A stretch of 64,000 nt of DNA from Burkholderia sp. (GTDB taxonomy: Bacteria; Pseudomonadota; Gammaproteobacteria; Burkholderiales; Burkholderiaceae): NCBI GenBank assembly GCA_031253835.1, contig JAIRVP010000048.1, positions 248,001 through 312,000 on the forward strand. Direction: 5' to 3'. A program made the position numbers and the translations under genes. Of this stretch, positions 34,516 through 42,493 are shown piece after piece. The notes below the pieces were generated by a model. The model had not been told where the DNA came from and ran no database searches. It was given only the letters and a program-made list of their open reading frames with translations. Numbering within the stretch: position 1 is the first letter of the stretch; each line of letters opens with the position of its first letter.

Positions 34516-35550
34516 TTACCCCAGTACGTTGGCATAGACCTGCTGCGCGAAGCGCTGCGGGTCCGTGCTCTTCTTCAGCACGCTGATGCGGCGGAAATCG
34601 TCCGCATAGAACGCGATTTCCTGCTGCAGGTCGACGTTGGTCGGGTGATGCGTGTAGGTGAGCGTCGCGTACAGCTTGCGCAGGTCCTCGGGGCTGATCT
34701 TCGGCGAATACTTCGCGAACACCTTCGCGGCTTCGTTCGGGTTGTCGTGCGTGTATTCGGTGGCCTGCACGATCGAGCGCGCGAGCGCGGCGGCCGACGG
34801 CCGGTCGTTGCGCACGAGATCGCCGCGCGCGCCGATCACGCAGCACACCTTGCGCGCGTATTCGCCGGACAGGTTCGTCGCGAGTTCCGTATAGGCGCCG
34901 TTGCTGCGCTTTTCGAGCAGGTAGAGATTCGGGTCGCCGTCGGCGATCGCGTGGATTTCGCCCTTGTCGACCGCGACGCCGAGCAGGTCGGCCGGATACT
35001 GCCGCCACGTGATGTCGCGCTCGGGATCGATCCCGTTCTTCGCGAGCAGGATCGAGAAGAAGTGCTTGCCGGGCGCGGCGAGATCGCTGACGCCGACGGT
35101 CTTGCCCTTCAGCGCCTGCAGCGTCGTGACGCCGGCCGCCTTCGCGCCGAGCAGCCGCACGCAGCCGCCGTGCGAGCTGCCGATGATCTTCACGTCGAAG
35201 CCGGCTTCGAGCGGCTTCAGCCAGCGGTGGATCATCCCGACCGCCGCGTCGGCCTTGCCGGTCGCGATCGATTCGAGCAGCTGGTCGGTTGATCCGCTGT
35301 AGTTGATCAGGTCGACCTTCAGGCCGTTCTTCTCGAAGAAGCCGAGCTCCTGCGCGACGACGATCGGCGTCAGGCAGAACGCGTTCTGGTTCCACGCGAA
35401 CGTGAGCTTCTTCAGCGGCGGTGCGGACCAGGCCTTGCGGCCGAGCGTGATCGCCGGCGCGGCGAGCGCGGCGGCGCCGGCCGCGCGCAGCAGCCGGCGG
35501 CGTTTATCGTCGTGCGCGTCGGCGGGCGCGGGAGCGGTGGTTTGGGTCAT
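34516..35550 (-). CDS. NMT1/SsuA-type ABC substrate-binding protein (first SBP of the operon)
   Basis: The 344-aa periplasmic protein has a Tat-like signal (DKRRRLLRAAGAAALAAPA). The NMT1-class body has LTFAWNQNAFCLTPIVVAQELGFF near residue 50, then GSTDQLLESIATGKADAAVG and GKTVGVSDLAAPGKHFF. It resembles sulfonate, taurine and nitrate binders. The direct linkage to permease and ATPase genes marks it as the cognate binding protein. The exact ligand is unknown; the LLM monooxygenase upstream favours a sulfonate. Confidence 0.87.
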   Translation of the reverse strand: MTQTTAPAPADAHDDKRRRLLRAAGAAALAAPAITLGRKAWSAPPLKKLTFAWNQNAFCLTPIVVAQELGFFEKNGLKVDLINYSGSTDQLLESIATGKADAAVGMIHRWLKPLEAGFDVKIIGSSHGGCVRLLGAKAAGVTTLQALKGKTVGVSDLAAPGKHFFSILLAKNGIDPERDITWRQYPADLLGVAVDKGEIHAIADGDPNLYLLEKRSNGAYTELATNLSGEYARKVCCVIGARGDLVRNDRPSAAALARSIVQATEYTHDNPNEAAKVFAKYSPKISPEDLRKLYATLTYTHHPTNVDLQQEIAFYADDFRRISVLKKSTDPQRFAQQVYANVLG

Positions 35551-35583
35551 GTAGTCTGGTCTCCGGTCGTACGGTCGGGCGGC

Positions 35584-36423
35584 TCAGTCGAGCAGGTCGG
35601 GTTCGTCGGCGACGACACGCGCGAACAGGCTGTCGAACGCATGCAGCGCACCGTCGGGGCCGCCGACCTGGCCGTGCGTATGGCGTGCGGTGGCGTGGTC
35701 GATCGGCTGCGGCGTGCCGGCCGCTTCGGCCAGCAGCTGCGTGTGCGCGGCGTTGTCGAGCGCGATGTACCACCACGCGGCGGCCTCGACCGTCGGGCCG
35801 GCCGTCAGGATCCCGTGGTTCTTCAGGATCACGCCCTTGTGCGTGGTGCCGTCCGGCTTCGCGAGCGCATCGGCGATCCGCGCACCTTCGCTGGTGTCGA
35901 CGACCATTCCCGTGAAGTCGTCGAACAGCGCGTGATCCTCGTAGAACACGCAGGCGTCCTGCGTGAGCGGATCGAGCGGGCGGCCGAGCGTCGACCACGC
36001 CTTGCCGTAGGTCGAATGCGTATGGGCGGCGGCGACGACGTGCGGATGGGCTTCGTGGATCGCCGCATGGATCGCGAACGCGGCCCTGTTCAGCGGCCGC
36101 GCGCCGATCGCGGTTTCGCCGCGTGCGTTGACGAGCAGCAGGTCGGACACCTTGATCTGCGAGAAATGCACGCCGAGCGGGTTCACCCAGAAGTGATCGG
36201 GCAGCTCCGGATCGCGCGCGGTGATGTGGCCGGCGAGGCCCGACGCGAATCCGAAGCGCGCGAACAGGCGGAACGCGGCCGCGAGCCGCTCCTGACGGTG
36301 GCGGCGTTCGGCGGCGACGTCGATGCGCGGTGAAGCCGGGTCGAACCAGAAATGCTGGCGCGGGGCCTCGGCGAGTTCGAGGCCCGACGCGGTGCGGACG
36401 GGCGAGGAAAGGACGGCGGACAT
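35584..36423 (-). CDS. Class II aldolase/adducin-family protein
   Basis: The 279-aa protein of the zinc-dependent fuculose-phosphate-aldolase/adducin fold has an FASGLAGHITARDP block near residue 58. AAAHTHSTYGKAW supplies two metal His, and a later KNHGILTAG supplies a third. Many stand-alone relatives lack known activity, others are aldolases, epimerases or decarboxylases. It lies 23 bp after the LLM monooxygenase and 33 bp before the first SBP. This suggests a catalytic step on the imported compound or its desulfonated aldehyde; that is an inference. Confidence 0.85.
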   Translation of the reverse strand: MSAVLSSPVRTASGLELAEAPRQHFWFDPASPRIDVAAERRHRQERLAAAFRLFARFGFASGLAGHITARDPELPDHFWVNPLGVHFSQIKVSDLLLVNARGETAIGARPLNRAAFAIHAAIHEAHPHVVAAAHTHSTYGKAWSTLGRPLDPLTQDACVFYEDHALFDDFTGMVVDTSEGARIADALAKPDGTTHKGVILKNHGILTAGPTVEAAAWWYIALDNAAHTQLLAEAAGTPQPIDHATARHTHGQVGGPDGALHAFDSLFARVVADEPDLLD

Positions 36424-36446
36424 GATGGCGTGTGGCTCCGTTGGGC

Positions 36447-37532
36447 TCAGGCGGCGCGGCGCGCGGCGTCGCGTGCGGCGACGGCGCTGCGCACGCGCGG
36501 AATCAGTTCGCGGCCGTAGTCGATCGCGTCTTCCAGCGGGTCGAAGCCGCGGATCAGGAGGGTCGTCACGCCGAGGTCGTAGTAGTCGAGCAGCGCATCG
36601 GCGACCTGTTCGGGCGTGCCGACGAGCGCCGTCGAGTTCGAACGCGCGCCGGTGAGCTTCGCGATTTCGGTCCACAGCCGCTTGTCGACACGCGAGCCGC
36701 GATCGGCCGCGGCGAGCAGGCGGCGCGCGCCTTCGCTCTGCTGCGGGCCGCCGGCGCCGAGGCCGGCCGCTTCGCGCAACCGGCGCGTTTCGTCGAGGAT
36801 GCGGTGCGCACGCGCCCACGCCTCGTCTTCCGTTGCGGCGAGGATCGGGCGGAACGACACCGAGAAACGCACCTGCCGGCCGTGCTTCGCGGCTTCGGCG
36901 CGCACGCGCGTCGTCAGGTCGCGCACCTGGTCGAGCGACTCGCCCCACAGCGCGTACACGTCCGCGTGCTTGCCGGCCACCGCGAGCGCGGCTTCCGATG
37001 CACCGCCGAAGTAGATCGGCACATGCGGCTGCTGGAACGGCTTCACTTCCGAAAAGCCCTGCGTGAAGCGGTAGTGCGCGCCGTCGTGATCGAACGGCTG
37101 CGCTTCGGTCCAGATCCGCCGCAGGATGCCGAGGTACTCGTCGGTGCGCGCATAACGCGCGTCGTGGTCGAGGAAATCGCCGTCGCGCTGCTGCTCGCTG
37201 TCGGAGCCGCCGGAGATGAAGTGCACGGCGAGCCGGCCGCGGCTGAACTGGTCGAGCGTCGCGATCTGCCGCGCGGCGAGCGTCGGTGCGGTAAAGCCCG
37301 GACGATGCGCGAGCATGAAATGGATGCGCTCGGTCGCGGCCGCCGCGAACGCGATCGTCAGCGTCGCCGACGGGCCGGTCGAGTGGTGCGGCACGAGGAT
37401 CCGGTCGAAGCCGGCCGTTTCGTGGGCGCGCGCGAAGTCGCGCACGTAGTCGGGATCGACCACGGGGCCGGACGCCGGGTGGATCTCCGACTGCTTCTGG
37501 CTCTGGATCATGCCGATGAATTCGACGCTCAT
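36447..37532 (-). CDS. LLM-class FMNH2-dependent monooxygenase (SsuD-like)
   Basis: The 361-aa luciferase-like flavin enzyme has HPASGPVVDPDYVRDFARAHETAGFDRILVPHHS near the N-terminus. It also has HRPGFTAPTLAARQIATLDQ and the SGGSDSEQQRDGD block typical of alkanesulfonate monooxygenases, followed by IYFGGASEAAL. SsuD-type enzymes use reduced FMN and O2 to release sulfite from sulfonates. GGAGA precedes ATG 37532. It heads a seven- to eight-gene minus-strand operon and is divergent from sfnB. No SsuE flavin reductase is adjacent. Confidence 0.9.
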   Translation of the reverse strand: MSVEFIGMIQSQKQSEIHPASGPVVDPDYVRDFARAHETAGFDRILVPHHSTGPSATLTIAFAAAATERIHFMLAHRPGFTAPTLAARQIATLDQFSRGRLAVHFISGGSDSEQQRDGDFLDHDARYARTDEYLGILRRIWTEAQPFDHDGAHYRFTQGFSEVKPFQQPHVPIYFGGASEAALAVAGKHADVYALWGESLDQVRDLTTRVRAEAAKHGRQVRFSVSFRPILAATEDEAWARAHRILDETRRLREAAGLGAGGPQQSEGARRLLAAADRGSRVDKRLWTEIAKLTGARSNSTALVGTPEQVADALLDYYDLGVTTLLIRGFDPLEDAIDYGRELIPRVRSAVAARDAARRAA

Positions 37533-37746
37533 CTGGGTCTCCGGTGCAAGGATGTCCCGGCGCACGGCCGGGCAGGAATGGAGCGCAGGTTAACGCCGCG
37601 ATCATGCGGAATGGAAATAATCAATCCCGATTTGAATATCAGATTTGCATGGTTTGGGGCCGGTTGCGTTGCGCATACGCTGTGGGCTCGTGAATGATCG
37701 GGCGCGCGTTGGCGCCGTGTTTGCACTCCCCAGGGAATCCGTCTCG
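37533..37746. promoter_or_regulatory. Divergent promoter region between sulfonate operon and sfnB
   Basis: This is the only AT-rich stretch of the block: about 37610-37660 contains GGAAATAATCAATCCC and TTGAATATCAGATTTGC. It must hold promoters for both directions. CysB/Cbl-type LysR sites are expected here from known sulfur-starvation regulation, but I cannot point to a clear site, and no good sigma-54 -24/-12 match was found by eye. Confidence 0.5.
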
Positions 37747-39081
37747 ATGTCCGTCAGCCTTGCCGCTTCCTCGCCGTCACCGCAGCCTGCGCTGCGCCTC
37801 CTGCCCGCCGACCCGGCCGATGATGCGAACGACGCGCGCGTCGCCGCGCTGCTCGACCGTCTCGCGCCCGAACTCGCCGCCGATGCGGCCCGCAACGATG
37901 TCGACGGCCGGTTTCCGCACGAGAACTTCGCACGGCTGCATCGCGCCGGGTTGATCGCGCAGGTCGTGCCGCGCGAGCATGGCGGCGCCGGTGCGACGCT
38001 TGCTCGGGCGAGCCGGATCGTGGCCGCCGTCGGGCGGGCCGATCCGGCCACCGCGCTGGTGCTGACGATGACGTACCTGCAGCATCGCGCGCTCGGCCGC
38101 GCCGACAACCGCTGGCCGGCCCCGGTGCGGCGCGCGGTGTTCGACAGCGCGGTCGCGCACGGCGCGCTGATCAACGCGCTGCGCGTCGAGCCGGCGCTCG
38201 GCTCGCCGTCGCGCGGCGGGCTGCCGGCGACCCTTGCCCGCCGCGACGGCGACGGCTGGCGGCTGTCCGGCCACAAGCTCTACAGCACCGGCATTCCGGC
38301 GCTGCGCTGGCTGGCCGTGTGGGCGCGCACCGACGAAGCGGAGCCGCGCGTCGGCGTGTTCCTCGTGCCGCGCGACCGCGACGCCGATGGCGACCGCATC
38401 CGCGTGATCGAAAGCTGGAATCACCTCGGCTTGCGTGCGTCGGGCAGTCACGAAGTCGTGTTCGACGACGCGTGGGTGCCGGCCGATCACGCGGTCGACG
38501 TGCGTGCACCGGACGCGTGGGCCGTGTTGGCCGCGACCCATGCCGATGCCGACGCGCAGGCCGACCAGCAGGCATGGATGGTCGCGCTGCTCGGCAGCCT
38601 GTACGACGCGGTCGCGCGCGCGTCGCGCGACTGGCTGGTCGAATTCGCGACGACGCGTGCGCCGAGCGGGCTCGGCGCGCCGCTCTCGACGCTGCCGCGC
38701 GTGCAGGAAGCGGTCGGCGAAATCGAGGGCTGGCTGCACACGAACCGCGTGCTGCTCGACGATCACATCGCGCGCACCGACGCGGGCAACGCACCGCCGG
38801 TGACGACGAGCGGCCTCGTCAAGCGCACCGTGACCGAGCACGCGATCCGCACGGTCGAGCAGGCGCTGAAGCTGTCGGGCAATCACGGGCTGAGTCGCGC
38901 CAATCCGCTCGAACGCCACTATCGCGACGTGCTGTGCAGCCGCGTGCATACGCCGCAGGACGACGCGATTGCGGTGGCGGCGGGGCGGGCGGTGCTCGAC
39001 GCGGCACGCGCAAGCGAAACGAAGGTCGAAGCGGGAGAAGCATCACGCGACGAAGTCGAGCGCGGTCGACCCGATGCGTGA
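37747..39081 (+). CDS. sfnB: SfnB-family acyl-CoA-dehydrogenase-like sulfur acquisition oxidoreductase
   Basis: The 444-aa flavoprotein has the acyl-CoA dehydrogenase fold: an N-terminal helical domain with AQVVPREHGGAGATLARASRIVAAVGRADPATALVL, a middle beta domain with LSGHKLYSTGIPALRWLAVWARTDE, and a C-terminal helical domain with LKLSGNHGLSRANPLERHYRDVL. This matches SfnB/DszC-like proteins linked to dimethyl sulfone and dibenzothiophene-type oxidation under sulfur limitation. It lies divergent from the LLM monooxygenase. The last ~20 residues are charged and probably unstructured. Confidence 0.85.
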   Translation: MSVSLAASSPSPQPALRLLPADPADDANDARVAALLDRLAPELAADAARNDVDGRFPHENFARLHRAGLIAQVVPREHGGAGATLARASRIVAAVGRADPATALVLTMTYLQHRALGRADNRWPAPVRRAVFDSAVAHGALINALRVEPALGSPSRGGLPATLARRDGDGWRLSGHKLYSTGIPALRWLAVWARTDEAEPRVGVFLVPRDRDADGDRIRVIESWNHLGLRASGSHEVVFDDAWVPADHAVDVRAPDAWAVLAATHADADAQADQQAWMVALLGSLYDAVARASRDWLVEFATTRAPSGLGAPLSTLPRVQEAVGEIEGWLHTNRVLLDDHIARTDAGNAPPVTTSGLVKRTVTEHAIRTVEQALKLSGNHGLSRANPLERHYRDVLCSRVHTPQDDAIAVAAGRAVLDAARASETKVEAGEASRDEVERGRPDA

Positions 39082-39110
39082 GCGCGGCAGGGTTGCCGCG
39101 CAGGGAAAAC

Positions 39111-39135
39111 GGGCGGCGCGATGCAGGCGCCGCCC
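39111..39135 (-). terminator. Rho-independent-type terminator of the LysR gene
   Basis: GGGCGGCGC (39111-39119) pairs with GCGCCGCCC (39127-39135); on the minus strand it is followed by GTTTTCCC. It lies 7 bp beyond the LysR stop. A second stem, GCGCGGCA/TGCCGCGC at 39082-39101, directly follows the sfnB stop, so each convergent gene has its own hairpin. Confidence 0.6.
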
Positions 39136-39142
39136 CGTCCGG

Positions 39143-40060
39143 TCACGCGGCCTTGCCGTGCGACTGGTCGCGCACCGCGAACGCCGTGCGTGCGTGCGCG
39201 GCGACAGCCGCGAGCGGCGCGTCGAAGCGGGCCGCGTCGTGCCGGCGCAGCAGCCACAGATCGATCTGCGGCTTGAAATCGGCGAGCGGCACGATGTCGA
39301 GCGCATCGCGCAGCGGGCTGTCTTCGACGAGCGGCAGCGGCATCAGCCCGAGGCCGAAGCCGTTCGCGACGCTCTGCAGTTGCAGGTCGCGGCCGTAGGT
39401 GTCGAGCGTGACCGGCATCGGCAGGCCCTGCGCGTCGAGCGCGCGTCGCAGCCCCGCGCGAAAGCCGCAACCGTCGGGATTGAGTACCCAGCCGCGCGCG
39501 TGGCAATCGGCGAGCCGGTAGCTGCGGCGCGGCCAGTCGCCCTTGCGGCCGACCGCGACGAGCCGCGTGGCCAGCAGCCGTTCGCCCGCGACCTGCGCCG
39601 GCAGCACCATTTCGCGTGCGAGGAACACGAGCGCCGCATCGAGTTCGCGGCGCGCGACACGCTCGACCAGCAGGCCGCCCCATGCGGTCGTGACCTGCGT
39701 CGCGAGCGCCGGCCAGTGCGCGGCGAGTTCGGCGATCAGCGCGGGCAGCATCAGTTCGCCGAGCCCCTGCGTGAGCCCGAGCCGGAATTCGCCGGCGGGC
39801 GGCTGTTCGCCGGCCGTCAGCTCGCGCAGCGCATCGACTTCGCGCAGGATCGCGCGACACTGCTCGAAGACCTGCCGGCCGATGTCGGTCGGGCGCGGCG
39901 GCTTCGTGTTGCGGTCGAGCAGGATCACGCCGAGCGCTTCCTCGAGATTCTGGACGCGCCGCGTGATCGCGGGCTGCGTCATCCCGAGCTCGGTCGCGGC
40001 CTGGCTCAGGGTCTGGCAGCGGACGACCGCTGCAAACGCGTCGATATCGCTAATTTTCAT
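39143..40060 (-). CDS. LysR-family regulator of the organosulfur block (CysB/Cbl-like position)
   Basis: The 305-aa regulator has an N-terminal winged helix MKISDIDAFAAVVRCQTLSQAATELGMTQPAITRRVQNLE and a periplasmic-binding-like effector domain. An FGLGLMPLPLVEDSPL segment lies near residue 245. It is divergent from the thiol dioxygenase gene, with 74 bp between starts, and convergent with sfnB. By position it probably controls the dioxygenase-rhodanese pair and possibly the sulfonate operon. Choice of 40060 as start gives the normal LysR N-terminus. Confidence 0.87.
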   Translation of the reverse strand: MKISDIDAFAAVVRCQTLSQAATELGMTQPAITRRVQNLEEALGVILLDRNTKPPRPTDIGRQVFEQCRAILREVDALRELTAGEQPPAGEFRLGLTQGLGELMLPALIAELAAHWPALATQVTTAWGGLLVERVARRELDAALVFLAREMVLPAQVAGERLLATRLVAVGRKGDWPRRSYRLADCHARGWVLNPDGCGFRAGLRRALDAQGLPMPVTLDTYGRDLQLQSVANGFGLGLMPLPLVEDSPLRDALDIVPLADFKPQIDLWLLRRHDAARFDAPLAAVAAHARTAFAVRDQSHGKAA

Positions 40061-40086
40061 GTTTGTTCTGCATGGTCTTTCGGGTG

Positions 40087-40122
40087 CATCATGACGATCC
40101 ATCATATTCGGCATCATATTCG
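40087..40122. repeat. Phased CATCAT repeats in the LysR-dioxygenase control region
   Basis: CATCAT occurs at 40087, 40100 and 40112, the last two within identical CATCATATTCG elements 12 bp apart. They fill the short gap between divergent LysR and dioxygenase genes, where regulator contacts are expected. Spacing near one helical turn would place them on the same DNA face. Function inferred. Confidence 0.45.
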
Positions 40123-40134
40123 AGGAGACAGCCG

Positions 40135-40701
40135 ATGAGTACGCTTTCGTTGCAACAGACGCCGCTGCGGCCGTTCGTCGACGGCTTGGGCGCGCTGCTC
40201 GCGTCCGGCGCGAACGAGGCGCGCATTCTCGACGAGGGCGGCGCGCTGCTCGCCGCGCTCGTCGAACACGACGACTGGTTGCCCGACGCGTTCGCGCAGC
40301 CCGATCCCGAGCGCTACCGGCAATACTTGCTGCATCTCGACCCCGACGAGCGGTTTTCGGTCGTCAGCTTCGTGTGGGGCCCCGGCCAGACGACGCCGAT
40401 CCACAACCACACGGTGTGGGGGCTGATCGGGATGCTGCGCGGCGGCGAGTTCTCGCAGCCCTACGGGTTCGACGCGGCGGGCAGGCCGGTGCCGGCGGGC
40501 GACGCCGTGCGGCTGGCGCCGGGCGAGGTCGAGGCCGTGTCGCCGCGCATCGGCGACGTCCACCGCGTGACCAACGCATTTGCCGACCAGGTGTCGATCA
40601 GCATCCACGTGTACGGCGCGAACATCGGCAAGGTCGAGCGCGCGGTGTTTCTGGACGACGGCACCGTGAAGCCTTTCGTGTCAGGCTATTCGAATGCCTG
40701 A
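40135..40701 (+). CDS. Cysteine dioxygenase-family thiol dioxygenase
   Basis: The 188-aa cupin has the metal-ligand motif TPIHNHTVWGLIGMLRGGE (two His, near residues 88-90) and a third His in IGDVHRVTNAF. This matches bacterial cysteine/3-mercaptopropionate dioxygenases that oxidise thiols to sulfinates with Fe(II) and O2. CDO activity on cysteine versus 3-mercaptopropionate cannot be resolved from sequence. GAGGAGA precedes ATG 40135. The rhodanese gene follows on the same strand after 105 bp. Confidence 0.87.
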   Translation: MSTLSLQQTPLRPFVDGLGALLASGANEARILDEGGALLAALVEHDDWLPDAFAQPDPERYRQYLLHLDPDERFSVVSFVWGPGQTTPIHNHTVWGLIGMLRGGEFSQPYGFDAAGRPVPAGDAVRLAPGEVEAVSPRIGDVHRVTNAFADQVSISIHVYGANIGKVERAVFLDDGTVKPFVSGYSNA

Positions 40702-40806
40702 CGCAACGCCCGTCGGCGCGGCCCGTTGCGGGTGTGCACCGGCAGGCCCGAGATCGACCCGTTCCGCTTTCTTCACCGACTTCAACGACTTCAACCCAGA
40801 GACATC

Positions 40807-42432
40807 GTGACGCAATCCGCCGATTCCACTTCCCGTTTTCCCGTCGCGTCGTACCAGGATGTGCGCGCACGCCTGCTGGCCCGCGACGAGCTCGCGCTGA
40901 TCGACGTACGCGAGGAAGATCCGTACGCGCAGGGCCATCCGCTGTGGGCCGCCAACTTTCCACTGTCGAAGCTCGAACTCGACGCATGGACGCGGATTCC
41001 GCGCCGCGACACGCCGATCGTCGTGTTCGGCGAAGCGGGCGGCGAGGATCTCGCGCCGCGCGCGGCCGCGACGCTCGCGCAGCTCGGCTACACCGACGTG
41101 CGGCTGCTCGACGGCGGTCTCGCCGGCTGGCAGGCAGCCGGTGGCGAGCTGTTCATCGACGTGAACGTGCCGAGCAAGTCGTTCGGCGAATGGGTCGAAG
41201 CCGAACGCCATACGCCGTCGCTGTCCGCGCAGGAGGTGCAGGCGCTGATCGATGCGAAGGCCGATGTCGTGATCGTCGACGCGCGCCGGTTCGACGAATA
41301 CCAGACGATGAACATCCCGACGTCGACGAGCGTGCCGGGCGCGGAGCTCGTGCTGCGCGTGCGGGCGCTCGCGCCGGATCCGAACACGCAGGTGGTCGTC
41401 AACTGCGCGGGCCGCACGCGCAGCATCATCGGCACGCAGTCGCTCGTCAACGCGGGGCTGCCGAACCCGGTCGCGGCGCTGCGCAACGGCACGATCGGCT
41501 GGACGCTCGCGGGCCAGACGCTCGAGCGCGGCGCCGCGCGCCGTTTTCCGGACGAGATCGACGCGACGCAGCGCGCCGACGCGCGCCAGGCCGCCCGCGC
41601 GGTGGCCGAACGTGCCGGCGTGCCGCGCATCGCGCTGGCCGACGTCGCCGCGCTCGACGAGCCGGGCCGGACGCTGTACCGCTTCGACGTGCGCACGCCG
41701 GAGGAATACGAAGCCGGCCACCTGGCGGGCTTCCTGAGCACGCCGGGCGGCCAGCTCGTGCAGGAGACCGACCATCACGCGGCCGTGCGCGGCGCGCGGA
41801 TCGTGCTCGCCGACGACGACGGCGTGCGCGCGGACATGACCGCATCGTGGCTCGCGCAGATGGGCTGGGACGTGCGTGTGGTGGAACCGGCCGGCGCGGC
41901 GGCGTTCGGCGAGCGCGGCCAGCCGCCGCGCGACGTGCCGGCCACGCCGCCCGCGACCGACGTGTCGCCCGAGACGCTCGCGGGCTGGCTGAAGGAAGCG
42001 GCGCCCGGCGAGCTTGCGATCGTCGACGTGACGGCCAGCGCGAACTACGTGAAGCGCCATATTCCGGGCGCGTGGTTCGCCGTGCGCGCGCAGCTGCGCG
42101 ATGCGCTCGCGGCGATCCCGCCCGCGAAGCGCTATGTGTTCACGTGCGGTTCGAGCCTGCTGGCGCGGTTCGCGGCGGACGATGCGCGCGCGCTGTTGCC
42201 GGCGTCGGCCAGCATTTCGGTGCTGACCGGCGGCACGGCGGCATGGATCGACGCCGGGCTGCCGCTCGAAAGCGGCGACACGCACCTCGCGTCGCCGCGC
42301 GTCGACCGCTACCGCCGCCCGTACGAAGGCACCGACAACGCGGCGGCCGCGATGCAGGCGTATCTCGACTGGGAATACGGGCTGGTCGACCAGTTGAAGC
42401 GGGACGGCACGCACCACTTCAACGTGATCTGA
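40807..42432 (+). CDS. Multi-domain rhodanese-like sulfurtransferase
   Basis: The 541-aa cytoplasmic protein has four rhodanese-type repeats, recognisable by the LIDVREEDPY, VIVDARRFDEYQ, FDVRTPEEYEAGH and IVDVTASANYVKRHIPGA openings. Only two repeats keep an active-site Cys: Cys200 in VVVNCAGRTRS and Cys447 in VFTCGSSLLA. The first (VVFGEAGGED) and third (VLADDDGVRAD) have lost it. GTG 40807 is used as start. Such proteins move sulfane sulfur and often accompany thiol dioxygenases. It ends the sulfur block. Confidence 0.87.
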   Translation: MTQSADSTSRFPVASYQDVRARLLARDELALIDVREEDPYAQGHPLWAANFPLSKLELDAWTRIPRRDTPIVVFGEAGGEDLAPRAAATLAQLGYTDVRLLDGGLAGWQAAGGELFIDVNVPSKSFGEWVEAERHTPSLSAQEVQALIDAKADVVIVDARRFDEYQTMNIPTSTSVPGAELVLRVRALAPDPNTQVVVNCAGRTRSIIGTQSLVNAGLPNPVAALRNGTIGWTLAGQTLERGAARRFPDEIDATQRADARQAARAVAERAGVPRIALADVAALDEPGRTLYRFDVRTPEEYEAGHLAGFLSTPGGQLVQETDHHAAVRGARIVLADDDGVRADMTASWLAQMGWDVRVVEPAGAAAFGERGQPPRDVPATPPATDVSPETLAGWLKEAAPGELAIVDVTASANYVKRHIPGAWFAVRAQLRDALAAIPPAKRYVFTCGSSLLARFAADDARALLPASASISVLTGGTAAWIDAGLPLESGDTHLASPRVDRYRRPYEGTDNAAAAMQAYLDWEYGLVDQLKRDGTHHFNVI

Positions 42433-42445
42433 CCGATAAGTTTCA

Positions 42446-42482
42446 ACCGGGCGCAACGCGTGCGTCGCGCGCCGCGCCCGGT
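42446..42482. terminator. Hairpin between convergent rhodanese and GDPD genes
   Basis: ACCGGGCGC (42446-42454) and GCGCCCGGT (42474-42482) form a perfect 9-bp stem with a GC-rich loop able to pair further, in the 61-bp gap between two converging stops. No U-tract. Confidence 0.45.
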
Positions 42483-42493
42483 CAATGCGCGTG

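Noticed and set aside
37600..37700. Sigma-54 promoter for sfnB, as known for some sfn genes
   Set aside because: GG and GC elements near TGGTTTGGGGCCGGTTGC do not have the required 10-bp spacing.
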